Shown piece by piece: positions 50,987 through 63,660 of a stretch of DNA of 64,000 bases. Numbering within the stretch: position 1 is the stretch's first letter; every line of letters starts with the position of its first letter. The stretch spans positions 124,001 through 188,000 of the forward strand of contig JBBELK010000391.1 of the NCBI GenBank assembly GCA_037783545.1, written 5' to 3'. Under the pieces are notes generated by a model. That model did not search any database. It saw nothing but the letters and a program-made list of their open reading frames with translations, and was not told where the DNA came from. Source of the stretch: Henricia sp. BOLD:AAB3569 (taxonomy: Eukaryota > Echinodermata > Asteroidea > Spinulosida > Echinasteridae). Made by a program: the position numbers and the translations under genes.

Positions 50987-53900
50987 AAATTTGAAATTTT
51001 GCCTGCTTTAACAACTCTATATCCCAAACGTATTCTGCAAATTTCAGCAATTTCCCGTTTAAACCGACCGAGTTATCGTCCAATATAGCAAAAACTCCCT
51101 GCCGGCACAGTTTTCGCACAACCGGACGCCGCTTTCCGGAAACATTCCATCTGAAGTGGTCGCTATTTTGGAACTGAAGGAATTTCCAGACAAACTTCAG
51201 ATTTTGCCTGCTTTAACAACTCTATATCCCAAACGTATTCTGCAAATTTCAGCAATTTCCCGTTTAAACCGACCGAGTTATTGGTGAATCTAGCAAAAAC
51301 TCCCTGCCGGCACAGTTTTCGCACAAGCAGACGCCGCTTTCCGGAAACATTCCATCTGAAGTGGTCGCTATTTTGGAACTGAAGGAATGTCCAGACAAAC
51401 TTCAAATTGTGCCTGCTAAAACAACTCTATATCCCAAACGTATTCTGCAAATTTCAGCAATTTCCCGTTTAAACCGACCGAGTTATCGTTGAATCTAGCA
51501 AAAACTCCCTGCCGTCACAGTTTTCGCACAAGCAGATGCCGCTTTCGGGAAACATTGCGTCCGAAGTGGTCGCTATTTTGGAACTGAAGGAATGTCCAGA
51601 CAAACTTGAAATTTTGACTGCTTTAATAACTCTATATCCCAAACGTATTCTGCAAATTTCAGCAATTTCCCGTTTAAACCGACCAAGTTATCGTTGAGTC
51701 TAGCAAAAACTCCCTGCCGTCACAGTTTTCGCACAAGCAGATGCCGCTTTTGTGAAACATTGCGTCCGAAGTGGTCGCTATTTTGGAACTGAAGGAATGT
51801 CCAGACAAACTTGAAATTTTGACTGCTTTAACAACTCTATATCCCAAACGTATTCTGCAAATTTCAGCAATTTCCCGTTTAAACCGAACAAGTTATCGTT
51901 GAATCTAGCAAAAACTCCCTGCCGTCACAGTTTTCGCACAAGCAGATGCCGCTTTCGGGAAACATTGCGTCCGAAGTGGTCGCTATTTTGGAACTGAAGG
52001 AATGTCCAGACAAACTTGAAATTTTGACTGCTTTAACAACTCTATATCCCAAACGTATTCTGCAAATTTCAGCAATTTCCCGTTTAAACCGAACAAGTTA
52101 TCGTTGAACCTAGCAAAAACTCCATGCCGGCACAGTTTTCGCACAAGCAGACGCCGCTTCCCGGAAACATTCCATCTGAAGTGGTCGCTATTTTGGAACT
52201 GAAGGAATGTCCAGACAAACTTCAAATTGTGCCTGCTAAAACAACTCTATATCCCAAACGTATTCTGCAAATTTCAGCAATTTCCCGTTTAAACCGACCG
52301 AGTTATTGTCGAATCTAGCAAAAACTCCCCTGCCGGCACATTTTTCGCACAAGCAGACGCCGCTTTCGGAAAACATTGCGTCTGAAGTGGTCGCTATTTT
52401 GGAACTGAAGGAATGTCCAGACAAATTTGAAATTTGTCCTGCTTTAACAACTCTATATCCTAAACGTATTCTGCAAATTTCAGCAATTTCCCGTTTAAAC
52501 CGACCGAGTTATCGGTGAATCTAGCAAAAACTCCCTGCCGGCACAGTTTTCGCACAAGCAGACGCCGCTTTCCGGAAACATTCCATCTGAAGTGGTCGCT
52601 ATTTTGGAACTGAAGGAATGTCCAGACAAACTTTAAATTGTGCCTGCTAAAACAACTCTATATCCCAAACGTATTCTGCAAATTTCAGCAATTTCCCGTT
52701 TAAACCGACCGAGTTATCGTTGAATCTAGCAAAAACTCCCTGCCGTCACAGTTTTCGCACAAGCAGATGCCGCTTTCGGGAAACATTGCGTCCGAAGTGG
52801 TCGCTATTTCGGAACTGAAGGAATGTCCAGACAAACTTGAAATTTTGACTGCTTTAACAACTCTATATCCCAAACGTATTCTGCAAATTTCAGCAATTTC
52901 CCGTTTAAACCGAACAAGTTATCGTTGAATCTAGCAAAAACTCCCTGCCGTCACAGTTTTCGCACATGCAGATGCCGCTTTCGTGAAACATTGCGTCCGA
53001 AGTGGTCGCTATTTTGGAACTGAAGGAATGTCCAGACAAACTTCAAATTTTGCCTGCTTTAAACAACTCTATATCCCAAACGTATTCTGCAAATTTCAGC
53101 AATTTCCCGTTTAAACCGACCGAGTTATCGTTGAATCTAGCAAAAACTCCCTGCCGTCACAGTTTTCGCTCAAGCAGATGCCGCTTTCGGGAAACATTGC
53201 GTCCGAAGTGGTCGCTATTTTGAAATTTTGCCTGCTTTAACAACTCTATATCCCAAACGTATTCTGCAAATTTCAGCAATTTCCCGTTTAAACCGACCGA
53301 GTTATCGGTGAATCTAGCAAAAACTCCCTGCCGTCACAGTTTTCGCACAAGCAGATGCCGCTTTCGGGAAACATTGCGTCCGAAGTGGTCGCTATTTCGG
53401 AACTGAAGGAATGTCCAGACAAACTTGAAATTTTGACTGCTTTAACAACTCTATATCCCAAACGTATTCTGCAAATTTCAGCAATTTCCCGTTTAAACCG
53501 AACAAGTTATCGTTGAATCTAGCAAAAACTCCCTGCCGTCACAGTTTTCGCACAAGCAGATGCCGCTTTCGTGAAACATTGCGTCCGAAGTGGTCGCTAT
53601 TTTGGAACTGAAGGAATGTCCAGACAAACTTCAAATTTTGCCTGCTTTAAACAACTCTATATCCCAAACGTATTCTGCAAATTTCAGCAATTTCCCGTTT
53701 AAACCGACCGAGTTATTGTCGAATCTAGCAAAAACTCCCCTGCCGGCACATTTTTCGCACAAGCAGACGCCGCTTTCGGAAAACATTGCGTCTGAAGTGG
53801 TCGCTATTTTGGAACTGAAGGAATGTCCAGACAAATTTGAAATTTTGCCTGCTTTAACAACTCTTATCCCAAACGTATTCTGCAAATTTCAGCAATTTCC

Positions 53901-56900
53901 CGTTTAAACCGACCGAGTTATCGTCCAATCTAGCAAAAACTCCCTGCCGGCACAGTTTTCGCACAACCGGACGCCGCTTTCCGGAAACATTCCATCTGAA
54001 GTGGTCGATATTTTGGAACTAAAGGAATATCCAGACAAACTTCAGATTTTGCCTGCTAAAACAACTCTATATCCCAAACGTATTCTGCAAATTTCAGCAA
54101 TTTCCCGTTTAAACCGACCGAGTTATTGTCGAATCTAGCAAAAACTCCCCTGCCGGCACCTTTTTTTGCACAAGCAGACGCCGCTTTCGGAAAACATTGC
54201 GTCTGAAGTGGTCGCTATTTTGGAACTGAGGGAATGTCCAGACAAATTTGAAATTTTGCCTGCTTTAACAACTCTATATCCCAAACGTATTCTGCAAATT
54301 TCAGCAATTTCCCGTTTAAACCGACCGAGTTATTGGTGAATCTAGCAAAAACTCCCTGCCGGCACAGTTTTCGCACAAGCAGACGCCGCTTTCCGGAAAC
54401 ATTCCATCTGAAGTGGTCGCTATTTTGGAACTGAAGGAATGTCCAGACAAACTTCAAATTGTGCCTGCTAAAACAACTCTATATCCCAAACGTATTCTGC
54501 AAATTTCAGCAATTTCCCGTTTAAACCGACCGAGTTATCGTTGAATCTAGCAAAAACTCCCTGCCGTCACAGTTTTCGCACAAGCAGATGCCGCTTTCGG
54601 GAAACATTGCGTCCGAAGTGGTCGCTATTTTGGAACTGAAGGAATGTCCAGACAAACTTGAAATTTTGACTGCTTTAATAACTCTATATCCCAAACGTAT
54701 TCTGCAAATTTCAGCAATTTCCCGTTTAAACCGACCAAGTTATCGTTGAGTCTAGCAAAAACTCCCTGCCGTCACAGTTTTCGCACAAGCAGATGCCGCT
54801 TTTGTGAAACATTGCGTCCGAAGTGGTCGCTATTTTGGAACTGAAGGAATGTCCAGACAAACTTGAAATTTTGACTGCTTTAACAACTCTATATCCCAAA
54901 CGTATTCTGCAAATTTCAGCAATTTCCCGTTTAAACCGAACAAGTTATCGTTGAATCTAGCAAAAACTCCCTGCCGTCACAGTTTTCGCACAAGCAGATG
55001 CCGCTTTCGGGAAACATTGCGTCCGAAGTGGTCGCTATTTTGGAACTGAAGGAATGTCCAGACAAACTTGAAATTTTGACTGCTTTAACAACTCTATATC
55101 CCAAACGTATTCTGCAAATTTCAGCAATTTCCCGTTTAAACCGAACAAGTTATCGTTGAACCTAGCAAAAACTCCATGCCGGCACAGTTTTCGCACAAGC
55201 AGACGCCGCTTCCCGGAAACATTCCATCTGAAGTGGTCGCTATTTTGGAACTGAAGGAATGTCCAGACAAACTTCAAATTGTGCCTGCTAAAACAACTCT
55301 ATATCCCAAACGTATTCTGCAAATTTCAGCAATTTCCCGTTTAAACCGACCGAGTTATTGTCGAATCTAGCAAAAACTCCCCTGCCGGCACATTTTTCGC
55401 ACAAGCAGACGCCGCTTTCGGAAAACATTGCGTCTGAAGTGGTCGCTATTTTGGAACTGAAGGAATGTCCAGACAAATTTGAAATTTTGCCTGCTTTAAC
55501 AACTCTATATCCCAAACGTATTCTGCAAATTTCAGCAATTTCCCGTTTAAACCGACCGAGTTATCGTCCAATATAGCAAAAACTCCCTGCCGGCACAGTT
55601 TTCGCACAACCGGACGCCGCTTTCCGGAAACATTCCATCTGAAGTGGTCGCTATTTTGGAACTGAAGGAATTTCCAGACAAACTTCAGATTTTGCCTGCT
55701 TTAACAACTCTATATCCCAAACGTATTCTGCAAATTTCAGCAATTTCCCGTTTAAACCGACCGAGTTATTGGTGAATCTAGCAAAAACTCCCTGCCGGCA
55801 CAGTTTTCGCACAAGCAGACGCCGCTTTCCGGAAACATTCCATCTGAAGTGGTCGCTATTTTGGAACTGAAGGAATGTCCAGACAAACTTCAAATTGTGC
55901 CTGCTAAAACAACTCTATATCCCAAACGTATTCTGCAAATTTCAGCAATTTCCCGTTTAAACCGACCGAGTTATCGTTGAATCTAGCAAAAACTCCCTGC
56001 CGTCACAGTTTTCGCACAAGCAGATGCCGCTTTCGGGAAACATTGCGTCCGAAGTGGTCGCTATTTTGGAACTGAAGGAATGTCCAGACAAACTTGAAAT
56101 TTTGACTGCTTTAATAACTCTATATCCCAAACGTATTCTGCAAATTTCAGCAATTTCCCGTTTAAACCGACCAAGTTATCGTTGAGTCTAGCAAAAACTC
56201 CCTGCCGTCACAGTTTTCGCACAAGCAGATGCCGCTTTTGTGAAACATTGCGTCCGAAGTGGTCGCTATTTTGGAACTGAAGGAATGTCCAGACAAACTT
56301 GAAATTTTGACTGCTTTAACAACTCTATATCCCAAACGTATTCTGCAAATTTCAGCAATTTCCCGTTTAAACCGAACAAGTTATCGTTGAATCTAGCAAA
56401 AACTCCCTGCCGTCACAGTTTTCGCACAAGCAGATGCCGCTTTCGGGAAACATTGCGTCCGAAGTGGTCGCTATTTTGGAACTGAAGGAATGTCCAGACA
56501 AACTTGAAATTTTGACTGCTTTAACAACTCTATATCCCAAACGTATTCTGCAAATTTCAGCAATTTCCCGTTTAAACCGAACAAGTTATCGTTGAACCTA
56601 GCAAAAACTCCATGCCGGCACAGTTTTCGCACAAGCAGACGCCGCTTCCCGGAAACATTCCATCTGAAGTGGTCGCTATTTTGGAACTGAAGGAATGTCC
56701 AGACAAACTTCAAATTGTGCCTGCTAAAACAACTCTATATCCCAAACGTATTCTGCAAATTTCAGCAATTTCCCGTTTAAACCGACCGAGTTATTGTCGA
56801 ATCTAGCAAAAACTCCCCTGCCGGCACATTTTTCGCACAAGCAGACGCCGCTTTCGGAAAACATTGCGTCTGAAGTGGTCGCTATTTTGGAACTGAAGGA

Positions 56901-57120
56901 ATGTCCAGACAAATTTGAAATTTGTCCTGCTTTAACAACTCTATATCCTAAACGTATTCTGCAAATTTCAGCAATTTCCCGTTTAAACCGACCGAGTTAT
57001 CGGTGAATCTAGCAAAAACTCCCTGCCGGCACAGTTTTCGCACAAGCAGACGCCGCTTTCCGGAAACATTCCATCTGAAGTGGTCGCTATTTTGGAACTG
57101 AAGGAATGTCCAGACAAACT
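47950..57120 (+). repeat. 4,488-bp (22-monomer) higher-order repeat, two copies plus part of a third
   Basis: Copies are about 47,950-52,437 and 52,438-56,925. A third start continues to about 57,120. Every marker compared between 48.5 and 52.5 kb has a partner exactly 4,488 bp to the right. The length fits 22 monomers with one 177-bp unit plus six single-base insertions. Copy differences are rare (for example CAGATGCCGCTTTCC near 48,071 against CAGACGCCGCTTTCC). Confidence 0.9.
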
Positions 57121-60100
57121 TCAAATTATGCCTGCTAAAACAACTCTATATCCCAAACGTATTCTGCAAATTTCAGCAATTTCCCGTTTAAACCGACCGA
57201 GTTATCGTTGAATCTAGCAAAAACTCCCTGCCGTCACAGTTTTCGCTCAAGCAGATGCCGCTTTCGGGAAACATTGCGTCCGAAGTGGTCGCTATTTTGG
57301 AACTAAAGGAATGTCCAGACAAACTTGAAATCTTGCCTGCTTTAACAACTCTATATCCCAAACGTATTCTGCAAATTTCAGCAATTTCCCGTTTAAACCG
57401 ACCAAGTTATCGTTGAGTCTAGCAAAAACTCCCTGCCGTCACAGTTTTCGCACAAGCAGATGCCGCTTTTGTGAAACATTGCGTCCGAAGTGGTCGCTAT
57501 TTTGGAACTGAAGGAATGTCCAGACAAACTTGAAATTTTGACTGCTTTAACAACTCTATATCCCAAACGTATTCTGCAAATTTCAGCAATTTCCCGTTTA
57601 AACCGACCGAGTTATTGTCGAATCTAGCAAAAACTCCCCTGCCGGCACATTTTTCGCACAAGCAGACGCCGCTTTCGGAAAACATTGCGTCTGAAGTGGT
57701 CGCTATTTTGGAACTGAAGGAATGTCCAGACAAATTTGAAATTTTGCCTGCTTTAACAACTCTTATCCCAAACGTATTCTGCAAATTTCAGCAATTTCCC
57801 GTTTAAACCGACCGAGTTATCGTCCAATCTAGCAAAAACTCCCTGCCGGCACAGTTTTCGCACAACCGGACGCCGCTTTCCGGAAACATTCCATCTGAAG
57901 TGGTCGATATTTTGGAACTAAAGGAATATCCAGACAAACTTCAGATTTTGCCTGCTAAAACAACTCTATATCCCAAACGTATTCTGCAAATTTCAGCAAT
58001 TTCCCGTTTAAACCGACCGAGTTATTGTCGAATCTAGCAAAAACTCCCCTGCCGGCACCTTTTTTTGCACAAGCAGACGCCGCTTTCGGAAAACATTGCG
58101 TCTGAAGTGGTCGCTATTTTGGAACTGAGGGAATGTCCAGACAAATTTGAAATTTTGCCTGCTTTAACAACTCTATATCCCAAACGTATTCTGCAAATTT
58201 CAGCAATTTCCCGTTTAAACCGACCGAGTTATTGGTGAATCTAGCAAAAACTCCCTGCCGGCACAGTTTTCGCACAAGCAGACGCCGCTTTCCGGAAACA
58301 TTCCATCTGAAGTGGTCGCTATTTTGGAACTGAAGGAATGTCCAGACAAACTTCAAATTGTGCCTGCTAAAACAACTCTATATCCCAAACGTATTCTGCA
58401 AATTTCAGCAATTTCCCGTTTAAACCGACCGAGTTATCGTTGAATCTAGCAAAAACTCCCTGCCGTCACAGTTTTCGCACAAGCAGATGCCGCTTTCGGG
58501 AAACATTGCGTCCGAAGTGGTCGCTATTTTGGAACTGAAGGAATGTCCAGACAAACTTGAAATTTTGACTGCTTTAATAACTCTATATCCCAAACGTATT
58601 CTGCAAATTTCAGCAATTTCCCGTTTAAACCGACCAAGTTATCGTTGAGTCTAGCAAAAACTCCCTGCCGTCACAGTTTTCGCACAAGCAGATGCCGCTT
58701 TTGTGAAACATTGCGTCCGAAGTGGTCGCTATTTTGGAACTGAAGGAATGTCCAGACAAACTTGAAATTTTGACTGCTTTAACAACTCTATATCCCAAAC
58801 GTATTCTGCAAATTTCAGCAATTTCCCGTTTAAACCGAACAAGTTATCGTTGAATCTAGCAAAAACTCCCTGCCGTCACAGTTTTCGCACAAGCAGATGC
58901 CGCTTTCGGGAAACATTGCGTCCGAAGTGGTCGCTATTTTGGAACTGAAGGAATGTCCAGACAAACTTGAAATTTTGACTGCTTTAACAACTCTATATCC
59001 CAAACGTATTCTGCAAATTTCAGCAATTTCCCGTTTAAACCGAACAAGTTATCGTTGAACCTAGCAAAAACTCCATGCCGGCACAGTTTTCGCACAAGCA
59101 GATGCCGCTTTTGTGAAACATTGCGTCCGAAGTGGTCGCTATTTTGGAACTGAAGGAATGTCCAGACAAACTTGAAATTTTGACTGCTTTAACAACTCTA
59201 TATCCCAAACGTATTCTGCAAATTTCAGCAATTTCCCGTTTAAACCGAACAAGTTATCGTTGAATCTAGCAAAAACTCCCTGCCGTCACAGTTTTCGCAC
59301 AAGCAGATGCCGCTTTCGGGAAACATTGCGTCCGAAGTGGTCGCTATTTTGGAACTGAAGGAATGTCCAGACAAACTTGAAATTTTGACTGCTTTAACAA
59401 CTCTATATCCCAAACGTATTCTGCAAATTTCAGCAATTTCCCGTTTAAACCGAACAAGTTATCGTTGAACCTAGCAAAAACTCCATGCCGGCACAGTTTT
59501 CGCACAAGCAGACGCCGCTTCCCGGAAACATTCCATCTGAAGTGGTCGCTATTTTGGAACTGAAGGAATGTCCAGACAAACTTCAAATTGTGCCTGCTAA
59601 AACAACTCTATATCCCAAACGTATTCTGCAAATTTCAGCAATTTCCCGTTTAAACCGACCGAGTTATTGTCGAATCTAGCAAAAACTCCCCTGCCGGCAC
59701 ATTTTTCGCACAAGCAGACGCCGCTTTCGGAAAACATTGCGTCTGAAGTGGTCGCTATTTTGGAACTGAAGGAATGTCCAGACAAATTTGAAATTTGTCC
59801 TGCTTTAACAACTCTATATCCTAAACGTATTCTGCAAATTTCAGCAATTTCCCGTTTAAACCGACCGAGTTATCGGTGAATCTAGCAAAAACTCCCTGCC
59901 GGCACAGTTTTCGCACAAGCAGACGCCGCTTTCCGGAAACATTCCATCTGAAGTGGTCGCTATTTTGGAACTGAAGGAATGTCCAGACAAACTTCAAATT
60001 ATGCCTGCTAAAACAACTCTATATCCCAAACGTATTCTGCAAATTTCAGCAATTTCCCGTTTAAACCGACCGAGTTATCGTTGAATCTAGCAAAAACTCC

Positions 60101-61960
60101 CTGCCGTCACAGTTTTCGCTCAAGCAGATGCCGCTTTCGGGAAACATTGCGTCCGAAGTGGTCGCTATTTTGGAACTAAAGGAATGTCCAGACAAACTTG
60201 AAATCTTGCCTGCTTTAACAACTCTATATCCCAAACGTATTCTGCAAATTTCAGCAATTTCCCGTTTAAACCGACCAAGTTATCGTTGAGTCTAGCAAAA
60301 ACTCCCTGCCGTCACAGTTTTCGCACAAGCAGATGCCGCTTTTGTGAAACATTGCGTCCGAAGTGGTCGCTATTTTGGAACTGAAGGAATGTCCAGACAA
60401 ACTTGAAATTTTGACTGCTTTAACAACTCTATATCCCAAACGTATTCTGCAAATTTCAGCAATTTCCCGTTTAAACCGACCGAGTTATTGTCGAATCTAG
60501 CAAAAACTCCCCTGCCGGCACATTTTTCGCACAAGCAGACGCCGCTTTCGGAAAACATTGCGTCTGAAGTGGTCGCTATTTTGGAACTGAAGGAATGTCC
60601 AGACAAATTTGAAATTTTGCCTGCTTTAACAACTCTTATCCCAAACGTATTCTGCAAATTTCAGCAATTTCCCGTTTAAACCGACCGAGTTATCGTCCAA
60701 TCTAGCAAAAACTCCCTGCCGGCACAGTTTTCGCACAACCGGACGCCGCTTTCCGGAAACATTCCATCTGAAGTGGTCGATATTTTGGAACTAAAGGAAT
60801 ATCCAGACAAACTTCAGATTTTGCCTGCTAAAACAACTCTATATCCCAAACGTATTCTGCAAATTTCAGCAATTTCCCGTTTAAACCGACCGAGTTATTG
60901 TCGAATCTAGCAAAAACTCCCCTGCCGGCACCTTTTTTTGCACAAGCAGACGCCGCTTTCGGAAAACATTGCGTCTGAAGTGGTCGCTATTTTGGAACTG
61001 AGGGAATGTCCAGACAAATTTGAAATTTTGCCTGCTTTAACAACTCTATATCCCAAACGTATTCTGCAAATTTCAGCAATTTCCCGTTTAAACCGACCGA
61101 GTTATTGGTGAATCTAGCAAAAACTCCCTGCCGGCACAGTTTTCGCACAAGCAGACGCCGCTTTCCGGAAACATTCCATCTGAAGTGGTCGCTATTTTGG
61201 AACTGAAGGAATGTCCAGACAAACTTCAAATTGTGCCTGCTAAAACAACTCTATATCCCAAACGTATTCTGCAAATTTCAGCAATTTCCCGTTTAAACCG
61301 ACCGAGTTATCGTTGAATCTAGCAAAAACTCCCTGCCGTCACAGTTTTCGCACAAGCAGATGCCGCTTTCGGGAAACATTGCGTCCGAAGTGGTCGCTAT
61401 TTTGGAACTGAAGGAATGTCCAGACAAACTTGAAATTTTGACTGCTTTAATAACTCTATATCCCAAACGTATTCTGCAAATTTCAGCAATTTCCCGTTTA
61501 AACCGACAAAGTTATCGTTGAGTCTAGCAAAAACTCCCTGCCGTCACAGTTTTCGCACAAGCAGATGCCGCTTTTGTGAAACATTGCGTCCGAAGTGGTC
61601 GCTATTTTGGAACTGAAGGAATGTCCAGACAAACTTGAAATTTTGACTGCTTTAACAACTCTATATCCCAAACGTATTCTGCAAATTTCAGCAATTTCCC
61701 GTTTAAACCGAACAAGTTATCGTTGAATCTAGCAAAAACTCCCTGCCGTCACAGTTTTCGCACAAGCAGATGCCGCTTTCGGGAAACATTGCGTCCGAAG
61801 TGGTCGCTATTTTGGAACTGAAGGAATGTCCAGACAAACTTGAAATTTTGACTGCTTTAACAACTCTATATCCCAAACGTATTCTGCAAATTTCAGCAAT
61901 TTCCCGTTTAAACCGAACAAGTTATCGTTGAACCTAGCAAAAACTCCATGCCGGCACAGT
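56215..61960 (+). repeat. 2,873-bp (14-monomer) higher-order repeat, two copies
   Basis: Copies are about 56,215-59,087 and 59,088-61,960. The offset of 2,873 bp holds for all markers, including CTATATCCTAAACG, TTCAAATTATGCC and CACCTTTTTTTGCAC. The unit contains no 177-bp monomer. Its left part is shared with the 4,488-bp unit, which suggests it was cut out of that repeat and amplified. Confidence 0.9.
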
Positions 61961-63660
61961 TTTCGCACAAGCAGACGCCGCTTCCCGGAAACATTCCATC
62001 TGAAGTGGTCGCTATTTTGGAACTGAAGGAATGTCCAGACAAACTTCAAATTGTGCCTGCTAAAACAACTCTATATCCCAAACGTATTCTACAAATTTCA
62101 GCAATTTCCCGTTTAAACCGACCGAGTTATTGTCGAATCTAGCAAAAACTCCCCTGCCGGCACATTTTTCGCACAAGCAGACGCCGCTTTCGGAAAACAT
62201 TGCGTCTGAAGTGGTCGCTATTTTGGAACTGAAGGAATGTCCAGACAAATTTGAAATTTGTCCTGCTTTAACAACTCTATATCCTAAACGTATTCTGCAA
62301 ATTTCAGCAATTTCCCGTTTAAACCGACCGAGTTATCGGTGAATCTAGCAAAAACTCCCTGCCGGCACAGTTTTCGCACAAGCAGACGCCGCTTTCCGGA
62401 AACATTCCATCTGAAGTGGTCGCTATTTTGGAACTGAAGGAATGTCCAGACAAACTTCAAATTATGCCTGCTAAAACAACTCTATATCCCAAACGTATTC
62501 TGCAAATTTCAGCAATTTCCCGTTTAAACCGACCGAGTTATCGTTGAATCTAGCAAAAACTCCCTGCCGTCACAGTTTTCGCTCAAGCAGATGCCGCTTT
62601 CGGGAAACATTGCGTCCGAAGTGGTCGCTATTTTGGAACTGAAGGAATGTCCAGACAAACTTGAAATTTTGACTGCTTTAACAACTCTATATCCCAAACG
62701 TATTCTGCAAATTTCAGCAATTTCCCGTTTAAACCGAACAAGTTATCGTTGAATCTAGCAAAAACTCCCTGCCGTCACAGTTTTCGCACAAGCAGATGCC
62801 GCTTTCGGGAAACATTGCGTCCGAAGTGGTCGCTATTTTGGAACTGAAGGAATGTCCAGACAAACTTGAAATTTTGACTGCTTTAACAACTCTATATCCC
62901 AAACGTATTCTGCAAATTTCAGCAATTTCCCGTTTAAACCGAACAAGTTATCGTTGAACCTAGCAAAAACTCCATGCCGGCACAGTTTTCGCACAAGCAG
63001 ACGCCGCTTCCCGGAAACATTCCATCTGAAGTGGTCGCTATTTTGGAACTGAAGGAATGTCCAGACAAACTTCAAATTGTGCCTGCTAAAACAACTCTAT
63101 ATCCCAAACGTATTCTACAAATTTCAGCAATTTCCCGTTTAAACCGACCGAGTTATTGTCGAATCTAGCAAAAACTCCCCTGCCGGCACATTTTTCGCAC
63201 AAGCAGACGCCGCTTTCGGAAAACATTGCGTCTGAAGTGGTCGCTATTTTGGAACTGAAGGAATGTCCAGACAAATTTGAAATTTGTCCTGCTTTAACAA
63301 CTCTATATCCTAAACGTATTCTGCAAATTTCAGCAATTTCCCGTTTAAACCGACCGAGTTATCGGTGAATCTAGCAAAAACTCCCTGCCGGCACAGTTTT
63401 CGCACAAGCAGACGCCGCTTTCCGGAAACATTCCATCTGAAGTGGTCGCTATTTTGGAACTGAAGGAATGTCCAGACAAACTTCAAATTATGCCTGCTAA
63501 AACAACTCTATATCCCAAACGTATTCTGCAAATTTCAGCAATTTCCCGTTTAAACCGACCGAGTTATCGTTGAATCTAGCAAAAACTCCCTGCCGTCACA
63601 GTTTTCGCTCAAGCAGATGCCGCTTTCGGGAAACATTGCGTCCGAAGTGGTCGCTATTTT
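61580..63660 (+). repeat. 1,026-bp (5-monomer) higher-order repeat, two copies
   Basis: Copies are about 61,580-62,605 and 62,606-63,631. Every marker is offset by 1,026 bp. Both carry private changes not found elsewhere nearby, for example TTCTACAAATTTC (near 62,087 and 63,113), and the minus-strand codon change from A to V in the same frame. That makes this pair one of the most recent duplications seen. Confidence 0.9.
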
